Of a stretch of DNA of 47,768 bases, positions 8,258 through 18,703 are shown one piece after another. The stretch's first letter is position 1, and the number at the start of each line of letters is the position of its first letter. This DNA is from Emticicia aquatilis (lineage in GTDB: Bacteria; Bacteroidota; Bacteroidia; Cytophagales; Spirosomataceae), in the NCBI RefSeq assembly GCF_014644295.1, contig NZ_BMKK01000023.1, positions 1 to 47,768 of the forward strand. Reading direction: 5' to 3'. The translations under genes and the position numbers were made by a program. The notes under the pieces are model-generated. The model was not told the DNA's origin. It searched no databases and worked only from the letters and a program-made list of their open reading frames with translations.

Positions 8258-8259
8258 TG

Positions 8260-8290
8260 AGTCCACTATCAATGGTCGATAGTCAATAGT
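8260..8290. repeat. Intergenic GACTATT-type repeat
   Basis: Contains units of the form GTCGATAGTCAATAGT and a flanking AGTCCACTATC. Its reverse complement aligns with 5153-5184. It lies directly after the receptor stop codon, and the M1 peptidase starts 27 nt later. Confidence 0.6.
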
Positions 8291-8316
8291 AACGACATAT
8301 ATGAACAATAAAAATC

Positions 8317-10290
8317 ATGAAAAATATTTTTAAAGTATTTATTATCAGTTTTTTATCTTTTTTCGCTTATGCCCAAGAAGATGGTGCTGATATTTGTTCA
8401 AAATCGAAACAAGAGGCTTTTAAGCGTTTTCGGGATTTGCGAAATGCACGAGTGGCGTATCCTGGAGATGATAAAATTGATGTGACTTACTATAAGCTAA
8501 ATCTGAATATCTCGCACGCTCAACAATACCTGAGAGGCGAAGTTACAGTGGCTTTCAAACTCAAATCAGCTTCATCTACTTGTTTTTTAGATTTACGAAG
8601 CCCATTGAAAGTTGATTCGGTAAAATTGGATAATAAACGAATAACGTTTGTGCAAGATGCCAGTAAAGTAAATCTAACTTTTGATAAATCATATCCGCAA
8701 GGGCAAGCTCTTAGTGTAATTGTATTTTACCAAGGAAAGCCTAATACATCGGCGTTTGGTAGTTTTACGTTTGCAACGCACGGAAGTAGTAATGCACCAG
8801 TTGTTTGGAGTTTGAGTGAACCCTACGGTGCTCCCGATTGGTTTCCGTGTAAAGATACCCCTGCCGATAAAGCAGATTCTTCGGATGTTTGGATTACAAT
8901 GCCTGTATCTTTCGTATCGGTATCTAATGGTGCTTTAGTAAAAGTGCTTGATAATAAGGATAATACACGAACTTATCAATGGAAGAATCGTTATCCGATT
9001 GCTCAATATTTGATTTCGATAGCCTGCTCAAATTATACCGAATACAAAAACTATTATAAATACTCTGATAAAGATTCGATGACGGTTAATCATTTTGTTT
9101 ATCCCGAATCGTTCACGGCTGCTACCAAAACACAGCTCGACCAAACACCTTTTATGCTCAAATTATTTTCGGAGAAATTTGGACTTTATCCATTTATCAA
9201 AGAAAAGTACGGACACGCACAGTGTGATTTTGGTGGAGGAATGGAACACCAAACCTGTACGTCTATCAATAGTTATGGTGGAAGTTTAGTTGCCCATGAA
9301 CTTACGCACCAGTGGTTTGGCGATAAGATTACTTGTAAGAATTGGGAGAATATTTGGCTTAATGAGGGTTTTGCTACTTATGGCGAAGCCATTTATGCTG
9401 AAGCTTTGGGAGGAAAAAATGGGTATCAGGCAAATATAGCAGGTAACGCTACTCGTGCGAAACGTGCTGTTGGCACTTTATATGTACAAAATATTAGTAA
9501 CGAATCTGAGATTTTTAATAACAACAGAACTTACTCGAAAGGAGCAATGGTACTGCACATGTTACGAGGCATTGTGGGTGATGAAAAGTTCTATAAGATT
9601 CTTCAAAACTATTTGGTATCAAGTGTGGCTTATAGTGCTGCTACTACCGAAGACTTTCAGAAAGTGGCAGAAGAAACGACAGGTTTGAAACTTGATTACT
9701 TTTTTAAGGAATGGGTCTATGGCGAAGGTTATCCGAAATACACATACACTTACAATCCGAACGAAGCTTCTAAAGAATTGAAAATTACGATTGCTCAGTC
9801 GTCGGGTACAAACCCAATTGTGTTTTCGATGCCAGTCGATATAAAAATTATAATGGCTGATGGTACAGAGAGTTTATCGACTGTATTTATTGATAAAGCA
9901 ACACAGGAAATTACGTTTTCTAAGCCACAAGGAGTAATTTCGCAGGTGATTTTCGACCCAGAGAATAAAATATTGAAGGATGTAACCGAAAATAAAGTTA
10001 CATCAGCAGTGACAGGAAATGAACCTGAATCTAATTTAGTTAGTTGGAGTATTTATCCAAATCCTGCTGATAATCAAGTAGTTGTGGGTTTCGGATTGTC
10101 AAAACAAGCCGAAGTTGAGGTTGAAATATTTGATAAATTAGGGAAAAAACTGAAATCAGAAGCGGTTGAGAATTTAATATTCGGTAATTATTCCAAACAG
10201 ATTTCGTTGAACGGATTCTCAAGCGGAACATTTTTGGTGCGTTTACGCATCAACGACCAATATTTTGGAAAGACATTAATTGTTAAATAA
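8317..10290 (+). CDS. Secreted M1-family metalloaminopeptidase with T9SS type A sorting domain
   Basis: Zinc aminopeptidase of the M1 family, exported and sorted by type IX secretion. The signal peptide ends FAYA/Q. The N-terminal beta domain covers about residues 45-230. The exopeptidase motif GAMEN appears as GGGMEH near 308. The zinc site is HELTH (H327, E328, H331) with the third ligand E350 in WLNEG, the exact HEXXH-18-E spacing. The C-terminal 80 residues (from WSIYPNPADNQ) form a T9SS type A sorting domain ending LIVK. At 657 aa it lacks the long C-terminal helical domain of aminopeptidase N, like many Bacteroidota secreted M1 enzymes. It probably degrades extracellular peptides. It may be co-transcribed with the preceding receptor gene; the gap is 59 nt. 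Confidence 0.94.
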   Translation: MKNIFKVFIISFLSFFAYAQEDGADICSKSKQEAFKRFRDLRNARVAYPGDDKIDVTYYKLNLNISHAQQYLRGEVTVAFKLKSASSTCFLDLRSPLKVDSVKLDNKRITFVQDASKVNLTFDKSYPQGQALSVIVFYQGKPNTSAFGSFTFATHGSSNAPVVWSLSEPYGAPDWFPCKDTPADKADSSDVWITMPVSFVSVSNGALVKVLDNKDNTRTYQWKNRYPIAQYLISIACSNYTEYKNYYKYSDKDSMTVNHFVYPESFTAATKTQLDQTPFMLKLFSEKFGLYPFIKEKYGHAQCDFGGGMEHQTCTSINSYGGSLVAHELTHQWFGDKITCKNWENIWLNEGFATYGEAIYAEALGGKNGYQANIAGNATRAKRAVGTLYVQNISNESEIFNNNRTYSKGAMVLHMLRGIVGDEKFYKILQNYLVSSVAYSAATTEDFQKVAEETTGLKLDYFFKEWVYGEGYPKYTYTYNPNEASKELKITIAQSSGTNPIVFSMPVDIKIIMADGTESLSTVFIDKATQEITFSKPQGVISQVIFDPENKILKDVTENKVTSAVTGNEPESNLVSWSIYPNPADNQVVVGFGLSKQAEVEVEIFDKLGKKLKSEAVENLIFGNYSKQISLNGFSSGTFLVRLRINDQYFGKTLIVK

Positions 10291-10293
10291 AAA

Positions 10294-10335
10294 AATCGAC
10301 GTTCCGATTAGAGCCACCGCTTCGGCCGTTCGATT
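10294..10335 (+). terminator. Possible terminator after the M1 peptidase
   Basis: AATCGACG and CGTTCGATT form an eight-pair stem with one bulged base and a 25-nt loop immediately after the stop codon. The T-tract downstream is poor, so this could be only a weak terminator. Confidence 0.35.
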
Positions 10336-10367
10336 TCAAGTTGTTTTATAGATTATTTATACCAACC

Positions 10368-10388
10368 GAACAACTTAGAAAGTTGTTC
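10368..10388 (+). promoter_or_regulatory. Hairpin just upstream of the nucleotidyltransferase start codon
   Basis: GAACAACTT and AAGTTGTTC form a perfect nine-pair stem with a three-base loop, ending 8 nt before the ATG at 10397. It covers the place where a ribosome would bind, so it may limit translation initiation or serve as a dyad operator. Confidence 0.4.
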
Positions 10389-10396
10389 TACACCAA

Positions 10397-11242
10397 ATGA
10401 AATTATTGATACTGGCAGGCGGAATGTCGTCTCGCATGAAAAAGAATTTAGAAGGTAGTACCAGCCTCGACTCGAAACTTATCGAACAAGCCAACACTTT
10501 ACCGAAGTCAATGATTGGGCTGGGCAAAGATGGCCGACCATTTCTCGACTATGTATTATATAATGCTTCAGTAGCGGGTGTCAAGGAAGTTGTGCTTTTG
10601 CTCAATCCTAAAGATACTGTTTCGCAACCGCACTATGAAAAATTGATGCAGGGAGGCAAAAACTGGGGTTTGCAAATTGGCTTTGCTCGCCAGCATATTC
10701 CCGAAGGACGCCAGAAACCGCTCGGTACTACCGATGCCATTGAGCAAGCCCTCAATCAGTTTCCAGCGTGGAAAAGTAGCCGATTTATCGTGTGCAATGG
10801 AGATAATTTGTATCCAGTAAAAGCCTTTGAACTACTGCTCGATGAAGCATATCCCAATGCCATGCTCGATTGGGATACCGAAGGCTATACGGTTGATAGA
10901 GTAAGGAACTGTGCCATTATTAAGAAAGACTTGGAAGGTTATTTGGTTGATTTGCTCGAAAAACCAAATGATGAAGAATGGGCAGAAATCACGCAAACAA
11001 TGCCAAGAATAGGTATTAGTTGGAATATTTTTGCTTTTACAAGCTCAGATTTAATACCATTTTTGGAGAAAACTCCACTTCATCCAGTAAGAAATGAAAA
11101 AGAGATTCCTGTAACTGTGCGTATGTGGGCTAACGAAAATCAGAAAGGAATCTATACCATTCAGATTGCCGACGTACTGCCAGACCTAACGAGTAAAAGC
11201 GATATTGCCGAAGTGCAGGCTTTATTGAATTACGATATTTGA
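10397..11242 (+). CDS. Sugar-phosphate nucleotidyltransferase family protein
   Basis: Cytoplasmic protein of the NTP-transferase (GT-A-like nucleotidyltransferase) family. The start MKLLILAGGMSSRM is the glycine-rich nucleotide-binding loop. LPKSMIGLG corresponds to the lysine-containing motif that contacts the NTP phosphates. GTTDAIEQA (near 115) matches the GTA(D/G)A nucleotide-specificity motif. CNGDNLYP (near 135) carries the metal-binding aspartate. The 281-aa length is normal. It probably activates a sugar-1-phosphate to an NDP-sugar. There is an unusual insertion between the loop and the LPK motif (about residues 15-35). No glycan biosynthesis genes lie nearby, so the substrate is unknown. 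It is convergent with the MFS gene across a strong hairpin. Confidence 0.85.
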   Translation: MKLLILAGGMSSRMKKNLEGSTSLDSKLIEQANTLPKSMIGLGKDGRPFLDYVLYNASVAGVKEVVLLLNPKDTVSQPHYEKLMQGGKNWGLQIGFARQHIPEGRQKPLGTTDAIEQALNQFPAWKSSRFIVCNGDNLYPVKAFELLLDEAYPNAMLDWDTEGYTVDRVRNCAIIKKDLEGYLVDLLEKPNDEEWAEITQTMPRIGISWNIFAFTSSDLIPFLEKTPLHPVRNEKEIPVTVRMWANENQKGIYTIQIADVLPDLTSKSDIAEVQALLNYDI

Positions 11243-11254
11243 TTGAGTATGAAT

Positions 11255-11306
11255 AACGTCGGCAAGTAGTTCAGTTCCACTGTGGGTTCAAAGCCTTGCC
11301 GACGTT
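11255..11306. terminator. Bidirectional terminator between convergent genes
   Basis: AACGTCGGCAAG (11255-11266) and CTTGCCGACGTT (11295-11306) are perfectly complementary over 12 bp around a 28-nt loop. The right arm abuts the stop codon of the MFS gene. T-rich bases on either side allow use on both strands. Confidence 0.75.
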
Positions 11307-12551
11307 TTAATCAACTGCAACGATTTCTTTGGTTGGGTCGATGAAGAACCACAGGAACGAAGCCATAATCAAGCAACCTGCAATCAAGAATAACGGATAA
11401 TTGAAATTACCAGTTTGCTGCACGATTGTTCCGAAAATAATTGTAATAAAGAAGCCTCCCATTTGTCCTGCGAAATTCATTGCTCCAGTCACAGTTCCCG
11501 AATTTCGCTTACCAATATCTACACAAACCGCAAAAGCTACGGGTAAAGTTAAGTCTTTTAGTAACACACAAAGTGCCAGTAAATATCCTGCCAGTTCGTT
11601 ATTTTCGGTGAGACCTGCACCCAAAAAACAAATACTCGACGAACCAAGACCAAGTACACCAACAATTCTCCGACCCAGTTTTAAACCTAATTTTTTACTC
11701 AAAATATCGCTGGCAAAGCCACCTACAACGCAGCCAATTGCTCCGAGAAAATAAGATAAAGAAACAAAGTTTTTGGCTTGTTCTTCGCTCATGTGGCGGC
11801 CTTCTTGAAAGTAAGTCGATGACCAGTTGGTGAAGAAATAAGAAGCATAAAAGAACAAATGGCACATCAGCATTAATATCCAAACGTTTGGATTCTTAAC
11901 AATAGTTTGCCAACTGATTTTGTGACTCACGGGTGCTTGACGGCGAGCTGATTCTATCTCTTCGATTTCTTGTGGAATAATATTCTTATGCTCGGCTGGA
12001 TTATCACGAAACCAAAAATACCAAACCGATGCCCATACTGAGCCTACAATTCCAAGAATAAAAAACGCATATCGCCAACCAAATGTATGCACTAAAGGGA
12101 TAACCAAAAGAGGAGTTAAGGCTCCTCCGATGCGTCCTGCTGCCCAAATAACTGATTGAGCTCTTCCAACTTCAATAGCGGGAAACCATCGAGAAATAAC
12201 AATTGAGGCATTTGGATAGGCTCCCGCTTCGCCCACACCGAATAAAAAACGCACAATAAGTAGATACACAAATCCGAAAGCAGTGCCAGTGAGTGCCGTA
12301 AAACCCGACCACCAAAGTACTACACGGGTAAGGATTTTTCGTGGGCCGATGCGGTCACCTAAAATACCAGTTGGCAATTCAAAAAGGGCATAAGCCAGTG
12401 AAAACGCCCCCAAAATATATCCAAAAGATTGGTTATCGAGATTCAAATCAGCTTTCACGTATTTGCTTACTACATTCATGCAAACACGGTCGAGAAAAGT
12501 AATGATTGATAAAAGGAATAGTAAGAAAAGTACTCGATGTCGAATTTTCAT
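11307..12551 (-). CDS. MFS transporter of the anion:cation symporter (ACS) type
   Basis: A 414-aa inner-membrane transporter with about 12 hydrophobic segments. TM1 contains LSIITFLDRVCMNVV, where the family usually has a Y/F-x-DR motif. The loop after TM2 has ELPTGILGDRIGPRKIL, the MFS signature motif A. RFLFGVGEAGAYPNA near residue 110 is characteristic of the ACS subfamily (hexuronate, glucarate and galactonate transporters), as is the following SRWFPAIEVGRAQS. It probably imports an organic anion such as a sugar acid by proton symport. No catabolic genes lie next to it, so the substrate is unresolved. The ATG is followed at once by the first membrane segment. It is transcribed away from the adhesin cluster. 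Confidence 0.92.
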   Translation of the reverse strand: MKIRHRVLFLLFLLSIITFLDRVCMNVVSKYVKADLNLDNQSFGYILGAFSLAYALFELPTGILGDRIGPRKILTRVVLWWSGFTALTGTAFGFVYLLIVRFLFGVGEAGAYPNASIVISRWFPAIEVGRAQSVIWAAGRIGGALTPLLVIPLVHTFGWRYAFFILGIVGSVWASVWYFWFRDNPAEHKNIIPQEIEEIESARRQAPVSHKISWQTIVKNPNVWILMLMCHLFFYASYFFTNWSSTYFQEGRHMSEEQAKNFVSLSYFLGAIGCVVGGFASDILSKKLGLKLGRRIVGVLGLGSSSICFLGAGLTENNELAGYLLALCVLLKDLTLPVAFAVCVDIGKRNSGTVTGAMNFAGQMGGFFITIIFGTIVQQTGNFNYPLFLIAGCLIMASFLWFFIDPTKEIVAVD

Positions 12552-13382
12552 GAGGCTTGAGTAAATAGGGCTTTAGGATTTTTTTGAATAATCAAATGTA
12601 AAAAAAAACGTGCAGAATAATGCTTTTGGTACGGTATAAATAGAAGCATTTTTGAAGTAATAAACTCACAACAAAGTTTATGCCATAGAAACCCCGTTTT
12701 ACTGAGTTCTTATTAATCGGTAGCGTTTTATAAAGGTGTTTTTATAACACAAAAAAAAATGTATCCGCTTAAAAAAAAAACACTTCCCATTGTGACGGTA
12801 GATTATTATTGAGCGGATACATTTCTTTAAATCGTGATAAAAGCAGCCATTTTGAATTAATTATTACTTTTTGGGTGGCATGATTTTTCCGCTAAGCGTA
12901 GTGATAAAAACTAACGTTGATTTGTTTCCCTGCTCTTATGTTTATCATTAAAAAAAGAAAAGTTGAGACATGAAGCCTTGAGGTTTTATGGCTCCATCAT
13001 ATGTATAAGTTCATACAATGAATTAAGTACAACCTATTTTAAAGTAACTCAAAACGCAAATATAACTATGTTGATTATTGCTGCTGTAAACTTGTGGATT
13101 TTAGTCATAATTAATTACCGTGGAGGCGATAAAAAATCTTCGAAGCTTCCAAGTTTTCCATTACTTCTAAGAAAAATATGGCTTTTATCACAGAAGAGGA
13201 TATTAGTATTAGACAGTGTTTTTTTAGATAAAAAATCACATAGAAAGGTGGTTTTAGAATACTTTATGGCTCTTAATATCTGTTTCAAAACATGAATTCA
13301 AGCTAAAAATCTCTCTGATTTAATTCCAAATTGAGTAATTCAAGCTACTAAGAATAGCTGTTCACAAATAAAAAAAAATGTC
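12552..13382. other. 831-bp non-coding region upstream of the surface-protein cluster
   Basis: No convincing gene is seen on either strand. The sequence is AT-rich with several A-tracts. It contains a 13-bp inverted repeat (12757-12824) and looser complementary stretches (GTGATAAA copies near 12834 and 12900, and TTTATCAT near 12943). The promoter of the large gene at 13383 and that of the MFS gene must both lie here, but I cannot place them. The length and structured elements would allow a long regulated leader or a small RNA. Confidence 0.5.
12757..12824. repeat. 13-bp inverted repeat with 42-nt spacer
   Basis: AAATGTATCCGCT (12757-12769) and AGCGGATACATTT (12812-12824) are perfectly complementary. 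A-tracts lie before and inside the left arm. It may be a terminator-like or regulatory RNA hairpin, or the trace of a small mobile repeat. Confidence 0.6.
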
Positions 13383-16300
13383 ATGGACAAGTTTTACAAT
13401 TTAAACTTTTTATTGCAAAAACGTTGGGAGTATAGGGTTCTAACGTTTTGGACTTGCTTTTTAGTAAGTAGTTTCATAAATCAAGTCAATGCCCAATTGG
13501 CATTACAAAACCTTAGTTGTACTACCACTAATATAACGGCTTCAACAGGTTATGCTACTGGTTCATTGGCATCGGCTGGAGCAGGTGCAGCAGGCACAAA
13601 CTATAACTTTTTGCCGAATCAAACCTTTCTTCAAAAAGCCGTTGTACGAACTGATGCCAATGGTTCGGTTGGTATTATTAATTCAGTAACGGTTCAATAC
13701 CAAACTTATCCTGTAAATAATTCTTCGGCCATAACTACTACAGTGGCTTCCAGAAAAGGAAGTTTGTATTTGAAAGATGGTGCAACGATGAACTGTATCG
13801 GGCCAGAGATTCAGGCCTTGCGTAAAGCAAATTACAGTAGCACTTTTAACCCAGAATATGAAGGCCTAACGCCAAATACCGATTATATCCTCGTAATCCA
13901 AACAACTGTGGCATCTAACGCCATAGCTTTAATAAATTCTTCGGTTAGATATTATGGCGGTTTTGTAACAACGCCAGTTATTGCTTTTGGTAATTGTACT
14001 ACAACTACTTCAACAGGAACTTTCAAAGAAGCTATTCCTTCGACAGGAACACTTACAGTTCCTATCACCGTAACGGTTCCTGGTTCAACAACTTTTACAG
14101 TTTCAGGAGCAAACTTTACTGGTACATTAACAACAAATACTACTCTTGGCCAAACTTCTGTAACTATCCCGATTGCGTATGATGGATTGGGTTTGCCAGG
14201 TAGTCGTACACTCACGATTAGCTCAAACCGAGCAACAGGAACTTGTTCGACAACTGTTACAGTTTCGGGTGGTGCAGACTTCGATGGGGATGGCATTGCT
14301 GATTCGGTCGATATTGATGATGATAATGATGGGGTGCTTGATGTAACAGAATGTCCTTCGAGTCCGTTGGTTACTAATGGTGATTTTTCGGTTGCTACTG
14401 GATGGACGGTTGCAGGTGGATGGGGTATCAGCGGTGGTAATGCAGGTAATTATGATGACGTGGCTTCAAATCAATTATTAAGTCAAACGATAAGTAATTT
14501 AAATCTTGCAACAGTTTCGAGTGGAACAATTACTCTAAACGTGGATATTAGAACTAACGGTATAAGTAATGTGATAAATTCGACTAATACTGCAAAATTA
14601 GAGGTTTTGCTTAATGGTGTTGTATATGCGACCTTTAATAATCCTAACGGAGGAACCACTGCAACTGCGGCAGCCAATAATGGAGCTACTATTTCTGCAA
14701 CCTCATTTCCTATTTCATTAACATCAGGAACTTTTACACCATTTTCAATTAATATCCCAGCAACAGGATTACCAGCATCAGCTACATTGGCCTTTAGATT
14801 TACGGCAAATGGAGATGATTTTGCAATTGATAATGTTTCTATCATAAGAAATGCTCCCTTCTGCGACACTGATAATGATGGTATCTCGAATCAATTTGAT
14901 TTAGACTCAGATGGTGATGGTTGTTCGGATGCAGTGGAAGCAGGGGCAACTAATAATTTAACTAATAACTTTGCTTTCTCAGGACCTTATGGTACAAATG
15001 GTTTGGCAAATGCTTTAGAAACAGTAGCTGATAATGGAACTATCAACTATACCTCTACTTATGCAGCAAAAGCATTGAATAATGCGATAAATGGCTGTCC
15101 GACTATCTTTACTTGTTCGCCAAAAGCGTATTTGTTCCAGAATGCCCCAACCGATATCATAGAGGTTGATATGATTACTGGAGTAGGTACTACCGTAGCT
15201 AATGATATATATGCGGGAGCTTCTTCGGCTGGTTTTAACCCGAAAGACAATTTCTTATGGACATTCCAAAGAGCTGCTGGAACACTTGCTCGAATTGGTA
15301 GCAACTGGCAATATACAACTCATACAATTGCTGGTCTTACGGGTGATTATAATTTAGCAGATATTGATGCTAATGGTATAATGTATTTAGGTTTACAAAA
15401 TAGTGGTTCTTTTGTACGTATCGACCTAAATCCTTCATCGCCAACATACCTTACTAAACTACCTGCTTTAACTACGACTGCAACTAATATTGCTGATTGG
15501 GCTTCGTGTCCAGCAGATAATTTCTTGTACTCGATGGATATTAATAAAGTTTTATACAAGTTCGATAAAACAACGGGTGTAAGAACTACAATTGGTACTG
15601 TGACAGGTGGGGGAATCGCATCAGAAACAGTTGATTTTGGGGCAATGTATATGGATAATCTTTGTAACCTATATGTTCAAAATAATGGTTCTGGTAAAAT
15701 CTATAAAATTGGTAATGTAAATACTGGTGGTACTGCTGCTATTCTTGTTTCGACAACAAGTACAAGTAGTGCAAATGATGGTGCAAGATGTCCAACAGCT
15801 CCGCTTGGTTTTACACTAACTGCTCAAAATGGCTCAGTATTTATTGATAATGGTGTTGGTGCTGGTGGTATAGCAAGTAACTGTATCAAAGATGGTTTGG
15901 AAGTGAATACTAATATTCCAGCCCAACTTTATGCAAAGTTAATTCCTCAATCGGCAACATCAGCATTGGATGTAAAACCAGTAACAAATGGTGGCTTTAG
16001 CTTATCTGTATTTGCTAATGGTACTTACACAATTATTTTGGATGATAATAGTGACTTAAACGATATTACTGCAACACTTCCTACCGATATACTTGGTACA
16101 AAAACTTGGACAGGTACTATCACTAACGGTGCTCCATCTGTGCCTTTGTTATTCTGTTTACAAACAAACGATAAAGATAATGATGGTATCATTGATAGTT
16201 GTGATATTGATGATGACAACGATGGTATCTTAGATGTTGTAGAAAACGATGCTTGTAATCTTACGGGTGGAGTTCTTAGAGTTGGTTATATTCCTAACGC

Positions 16301-18548
16301 AAGAAACCTTAGTGGTGACACTGGTTATACTTTCGATGGACAATACATGACGCCAGGTTCTGTGCCTAAATTACTAAATACTGCTAATTTCGGCCCATCA
16401 GGTATTGTAAAAACTTCTTTTGTATTAGTCCCTATCACTGGAACTATTACTAAGTCTGTGTTAGATGGACTTAACTTAAATGTGATTTTCTTAGGCGGAA
16501 TTGATAGCCCAGGGACGGGAGTTTCGTACTTATCAGCAGGTGAGTTTACCGCAATCAAAGATTGGTCAGATGATGCAGATACAAAAGTTGTAGTGGCAAC
16601 TCAAACTCAAGCGGTACCGTGGGGAGTAACAGTGGCTAATGCAAATGTTAACCCAGATTCGCCAACTCTTGCAGGAGCTCAAACTACAATTTTTAAAGGG
16701 CCTTTTGGAAATGTTACTTCATTTACTCAAGGTGGAGGTTTTCAAGGTATTTTCTCTGGAATTCCAAATGATTGTGGAACTACCATCTTAGCCAATGACG
16801 CAAATGGTAAACCTGTATTTTTCAGAGATGCAGTTTATAAAGATTTATTAATTGGTGATGTTGATATCCTAACATCACTGGGTGGTATAACAGCTGGTTC
16901 TGCAGTTACATCAAATAATGATAAATTATATGCAAACTTATGGGCTTATATAGCTAAAGCTGCTACTTGTTCGACTGTTGATAGTGATAATGATGGAATT
17001 GCCAATAGTCTTGACCTCGACTCAGATAATGATGGTATTCCTGATAATATCGAAGCACAAGCAACTGCATCTTATGTAGCTCCAAGTGGAAATGATACAG
17101 ATAATGATGGTTTAGATGATGCCTACGAAGGTGCAGGAAATGCTGGTATTATACCAACAAATACTGACGGTATTGACAACCCTGACTTTTTAGATTTAGA
17201 TTCTGATAATGCTCAAGGCACGGATACCGTAGAAGGTGGACTTACACTTGACGGTGTTGATTCTGATAATGATGGTTTGGATGATGCAGTTGACACCGAC
17301 AATGCGGTTCAAGGGCCAGCTAACTCAAATGTTTCCACTACAATTCCAACGGGTGGTTTACTAACAGCTTACCCACATAATGCAACTCAAGTATATTGGA
17401 GAACGTCAGCTACTCCGCCAATGCCAAATATTGTTGGTGCAGCGGGTTCGGTTTTCCATGATAATGGTGCAGGTAGTGGAATCGCCAATGACTGTATCTC
17501 TAATGGTACAGAGGCAGCTAATATATTACCAATCAATACATTCTATGCAAATTTGGTTTCGGGAACAACCGTTCTGAAATCGTCACCAGTTGCTGCTGAT
17601 GGTAGTTACTCATTGACAAATATTCCAGATGGAACAGGTTATGCACTGATTATCACCAATTCGGCAACTGCAACTTCGGTTGTAATGCCAGCTGGTTGGG
17701 CTTTAGTAAGTGGAACAGGTTCTAATCCATACCAAGTAGTATCAGGTTCGGTTCAACCATCGACTGCTGCAACATTCTGTTTGAAACAAATAGCTAATGT
17801 TATCGGTACGGCAGGTGCAGTATTCAATGACAATGGAGGTACTGGTGGTGTAGCAGGAAACTGTATCAAAGATGGTAACGAAGGTACTCTCGCAATTCCG
17901 ACAGGTTTGTTTGTGAACCTATTATCAGGAAGCACAGTAGTGAAATCGTCACCAGTTGCTGCTGATGGTTCATATTCTTTAACAGGTATTGGAAACGGTA
18001 CATACACTGCAGTTTTAACTACAAGTAATATTGGTACTACGCCTATGTTGCCATTTGGTTGGGCGATGAGTTCGGGTATTGGTTCGGCTGCGGTAGTCAT
18101 CACTAATGGTGCATTAGTTGGAACTGCTCCAAGCTTCTGTATTCGTCAAGTAGCTAATATTTCTGCTCCAGCAGGAACAGCCTTTGTTGATAATGGAGTA
18201 GGTGGAGGAACAGCCTTCAACTGTATCAAAGATGGAAACGAAGGAACAACGGCTCTTCCAGCTAATACTTTCTGGGTCAATCTCGTACAAGGTGGTATCG
18301 TGAAAAAATCTTCGGTGGTTGCTACTGATGGTAGTTATGCTTTCTCAGGAATTTTTGATGGCACTTACACTGTCGTGATTACGACAAGCCCAACGGCTAT
18401 TGGTTCGGCAATGCCTACCAGTTGGGAATTGAGCAGTGGTACAGGGTCAGTTACGATTACAATTGCTAATGGTATTGTAACGCCAAATACGCCTACGAGC
18501 TTCTGCTTGAAAAACTGTGTATTTACACTACCAACACTTAATAAATAA
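13383..18548 (+). CDS. Protein A: giant secreted protein with TSP3 calcium repeats and SdrD-like modules
   Basis: A 1721-aa exported protein; the signal peptide ends VNA/QLALQ near residue 38. In order I see an N-terminal beta domain; thrombospondin type-3-like aspartate-rich calcium repeats at about 296-325, 493-520, 929-955, 1197-1225 and 1238-1310 (D-x-D-x-D-G patterns); a jelly-roll-like segment (about 325-490, starting LVTNGDFS); a DUF6923-like beta-propeller segment (about 578-805); a glutamine-amidotransferase-like alpha/beta segment (about 960-1195); and four SdrD-like modules (about 815-927, 1349-1470, 1470-1590, 1590-1712). Each SdrD-like module has a conserved Cys in N-C-I-x-[DN]-G and another in F-C. 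The chain ends 11 residues after the last module with no T9SS sorting domain and no dockerin-like block, so it may be C-terminally truncated or retained through a partner. It is the first gene of the cluster; protein B follows about 155 nt later. Confidence 0.9.
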   Translation: MDKFYNLNFLLQKRWEYRVLTFWTCFLVSSFINQVNAQLALQNLSCTTTNITASTGYATGSLASAGAGAAGTNYNFLPNQTFLQKAVVRTDANGSVGIINSVTVQYQTYPVNNSSAITTTVASRKGSLYLKDGATMNCIGPEIQALRKANYSSTFNPEYEGLTPNTDYILVIQTTVASNAIALINSSVRYYGGFVTTPVIAFGNCTTTTSTGTFKEAIPSTGTLTVPITVTVPGSTTFTVSGANFTGTLTTNTTLGQTSVTIPIAYDGLGLPGSRTLTISSNRATGTCSTTVTVSGGADFDGDGIADSVDIDDDNDGVLDVTECPSSPLVTNGDFSVATGWTVAGGWGISGGNAGNYDDVASNQLLSQTISNLNLATVSSGTITLNVDIRTNGISNVINSTNTAKLEVLLNGVVYATFNNPNGGTTATAAANNGATISATSFPISLTSGTFTPFSINIPATGLPASATLAFRFTANGDDFAIDNVSIIRNAPFCDTDNDGISNQFDLDSDGDGCSDAVEAGATNNLTNNFAFSGPYGTNGLANALETVADNGTINYTSTYAAKALNNAINGCPTIFTCSPKAYLFQNAPTDIIEVDMITGVGTTVANDIYAGASSAGFNPKDNFLWTFQRAAGTLARIGSNWQYTTHTIAGLTGDYNLADIDANGIMYLGLQNSGSFVRIDLNPSSPTYLTKLPALTTTATNIADWASCPADNFLYSMDINKVLYKFDKTTGVRTTIGTVTGGGIASETVDFGAMYMDNLCNLYVQNNGSGKIYKIGNVNTGGTAAILVSTTSTSSANDGARCPTAPLGFTLTAQNGSVFIDNGVGAGGIASNCIKDGLEVNTNIPAQLYAKLIPQSATSALDVKPVTNGGFSLSVFANGTYTIILDDNSDLNDITATLPTDILGTKTWTGTITNGAPSVPLLFCLQTNDKDNDGIIDSCDIDDDNDGILDVVENDACNLTGGVLRVGYIPNARNLSGDTGYTFDGQYMTPGSVPKLLNTANFGPSGIVKTSFVLVPITGTITKSVLDGLNLNVIFLGGIDSPGTGVSYLSAGEFTAIKDWSDDADTKVVVATQTQAVPWGVTVANANVNPDSPTLAGAQTTIFKGPFGNVTSFTQGGGFQGIFSGIPNDCGTTILANDANGKPVFFRDAVYKDLLIGDVDILTSLGGITAGSAVTSNNDKLYANLWAYIAKAATCSTVDSDNDGIANSLDLDSDNDGIPDNIEAQATASYVAPSGNDTDNDGLDDAYEGAGNAGIIPTNTDGIDNPDFLDLDSDNAQGTDTVEGGLTLDGVDSDNDGLDDAVDTDNAVQGPANSNVSTTIPTGGLLTAYPHNATQVYWRTSATPPMPNIVGAAGSVFHDNGAGSGIANDCISNGTEAANILPINTFYANLVSGTTVLKSSPVAADGSYSLTNIPDGTGYALIITNSATATSVVMPAGWALVSGTGSNPYQVVSGSVQPSTAATFCLKQIANVIGTAGAVFNDNGGTGGVAGNCIKDGNEGTLAIPTGLFVNLLSGSTVVKSSPVAADGSYSLTGIGNGTYTAVLTTSNIGTTPMLPFGWAMSSGIGSAAVVITNGALVGTAPSFCIRQVANISAPAGTAFVDNGVGGGTAFNCIKDGNEGTTALPANTFWVNLVQGGIVKKSSVVATDGSYAFSGIFDGTYTVVITTSPTAIGSAMPTSWELSSGTGSVTITIANGIVTPNTPTSFCLKNCVFTLPTLNK

Positions 18549-18558
18549 TGATACATAT

Positions 18559-18580
18559 ATTAATTCCTCAAGGGATTAAT
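18559..18580 (+). terminator. Weak hairpin after protein A
   Basis: ATTAATTCC and GGGATTAAT form a nine-pair stem (one G-T pair) with a TCAA loop, followed by an AT-rich stretch. The stem is AT-rich and the T-tract is short, so read-through into the protein B gene is plausible. Confidence 0.3.
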
Positions 18581-18703
18581 TTAAAAATATAACAAAATGA
18601 ATATTCAAGAGAATAATCAGCTTGACCTGAAAAAGAAAAAGCCTCCCTCGTAAGTGTTGTCAAATATAATTTGATTGGAGAATTGCGATGTCCCAGCAAA
18701 GCA

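Noticed and set aside
12963-13295. 110-codon open frame upstream of protein A
   Set aside because: It starts with TTG, has no recognisable domain, has composition typical of AT-rich non-coding DNA, and lies in a region with inverted repeats. I treat the stretch as non-coding.
13952-14296. Valine- and proline-rich antisense frames across the giant genes (here and at 17753-18103, 35396-35692 and elsewhere)
   Set aside because: They mirror Thr/Gly/Asn-rich codons on the coding strand and have no independent support.
18597-18653. 18-codon frame beginning MNIQENNQLDLKKKK between proteins A and B
   Set aside because: Too short to judge, with no membrane or leader-peptide pattern that would explain it.
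18541-18703. Possible frameshift joining proteins A and B into one gene
   Set aside because: Stops occur in all frames after the end of A, and B begins with its own N-region and signal-like segment, so two genes are more likely.
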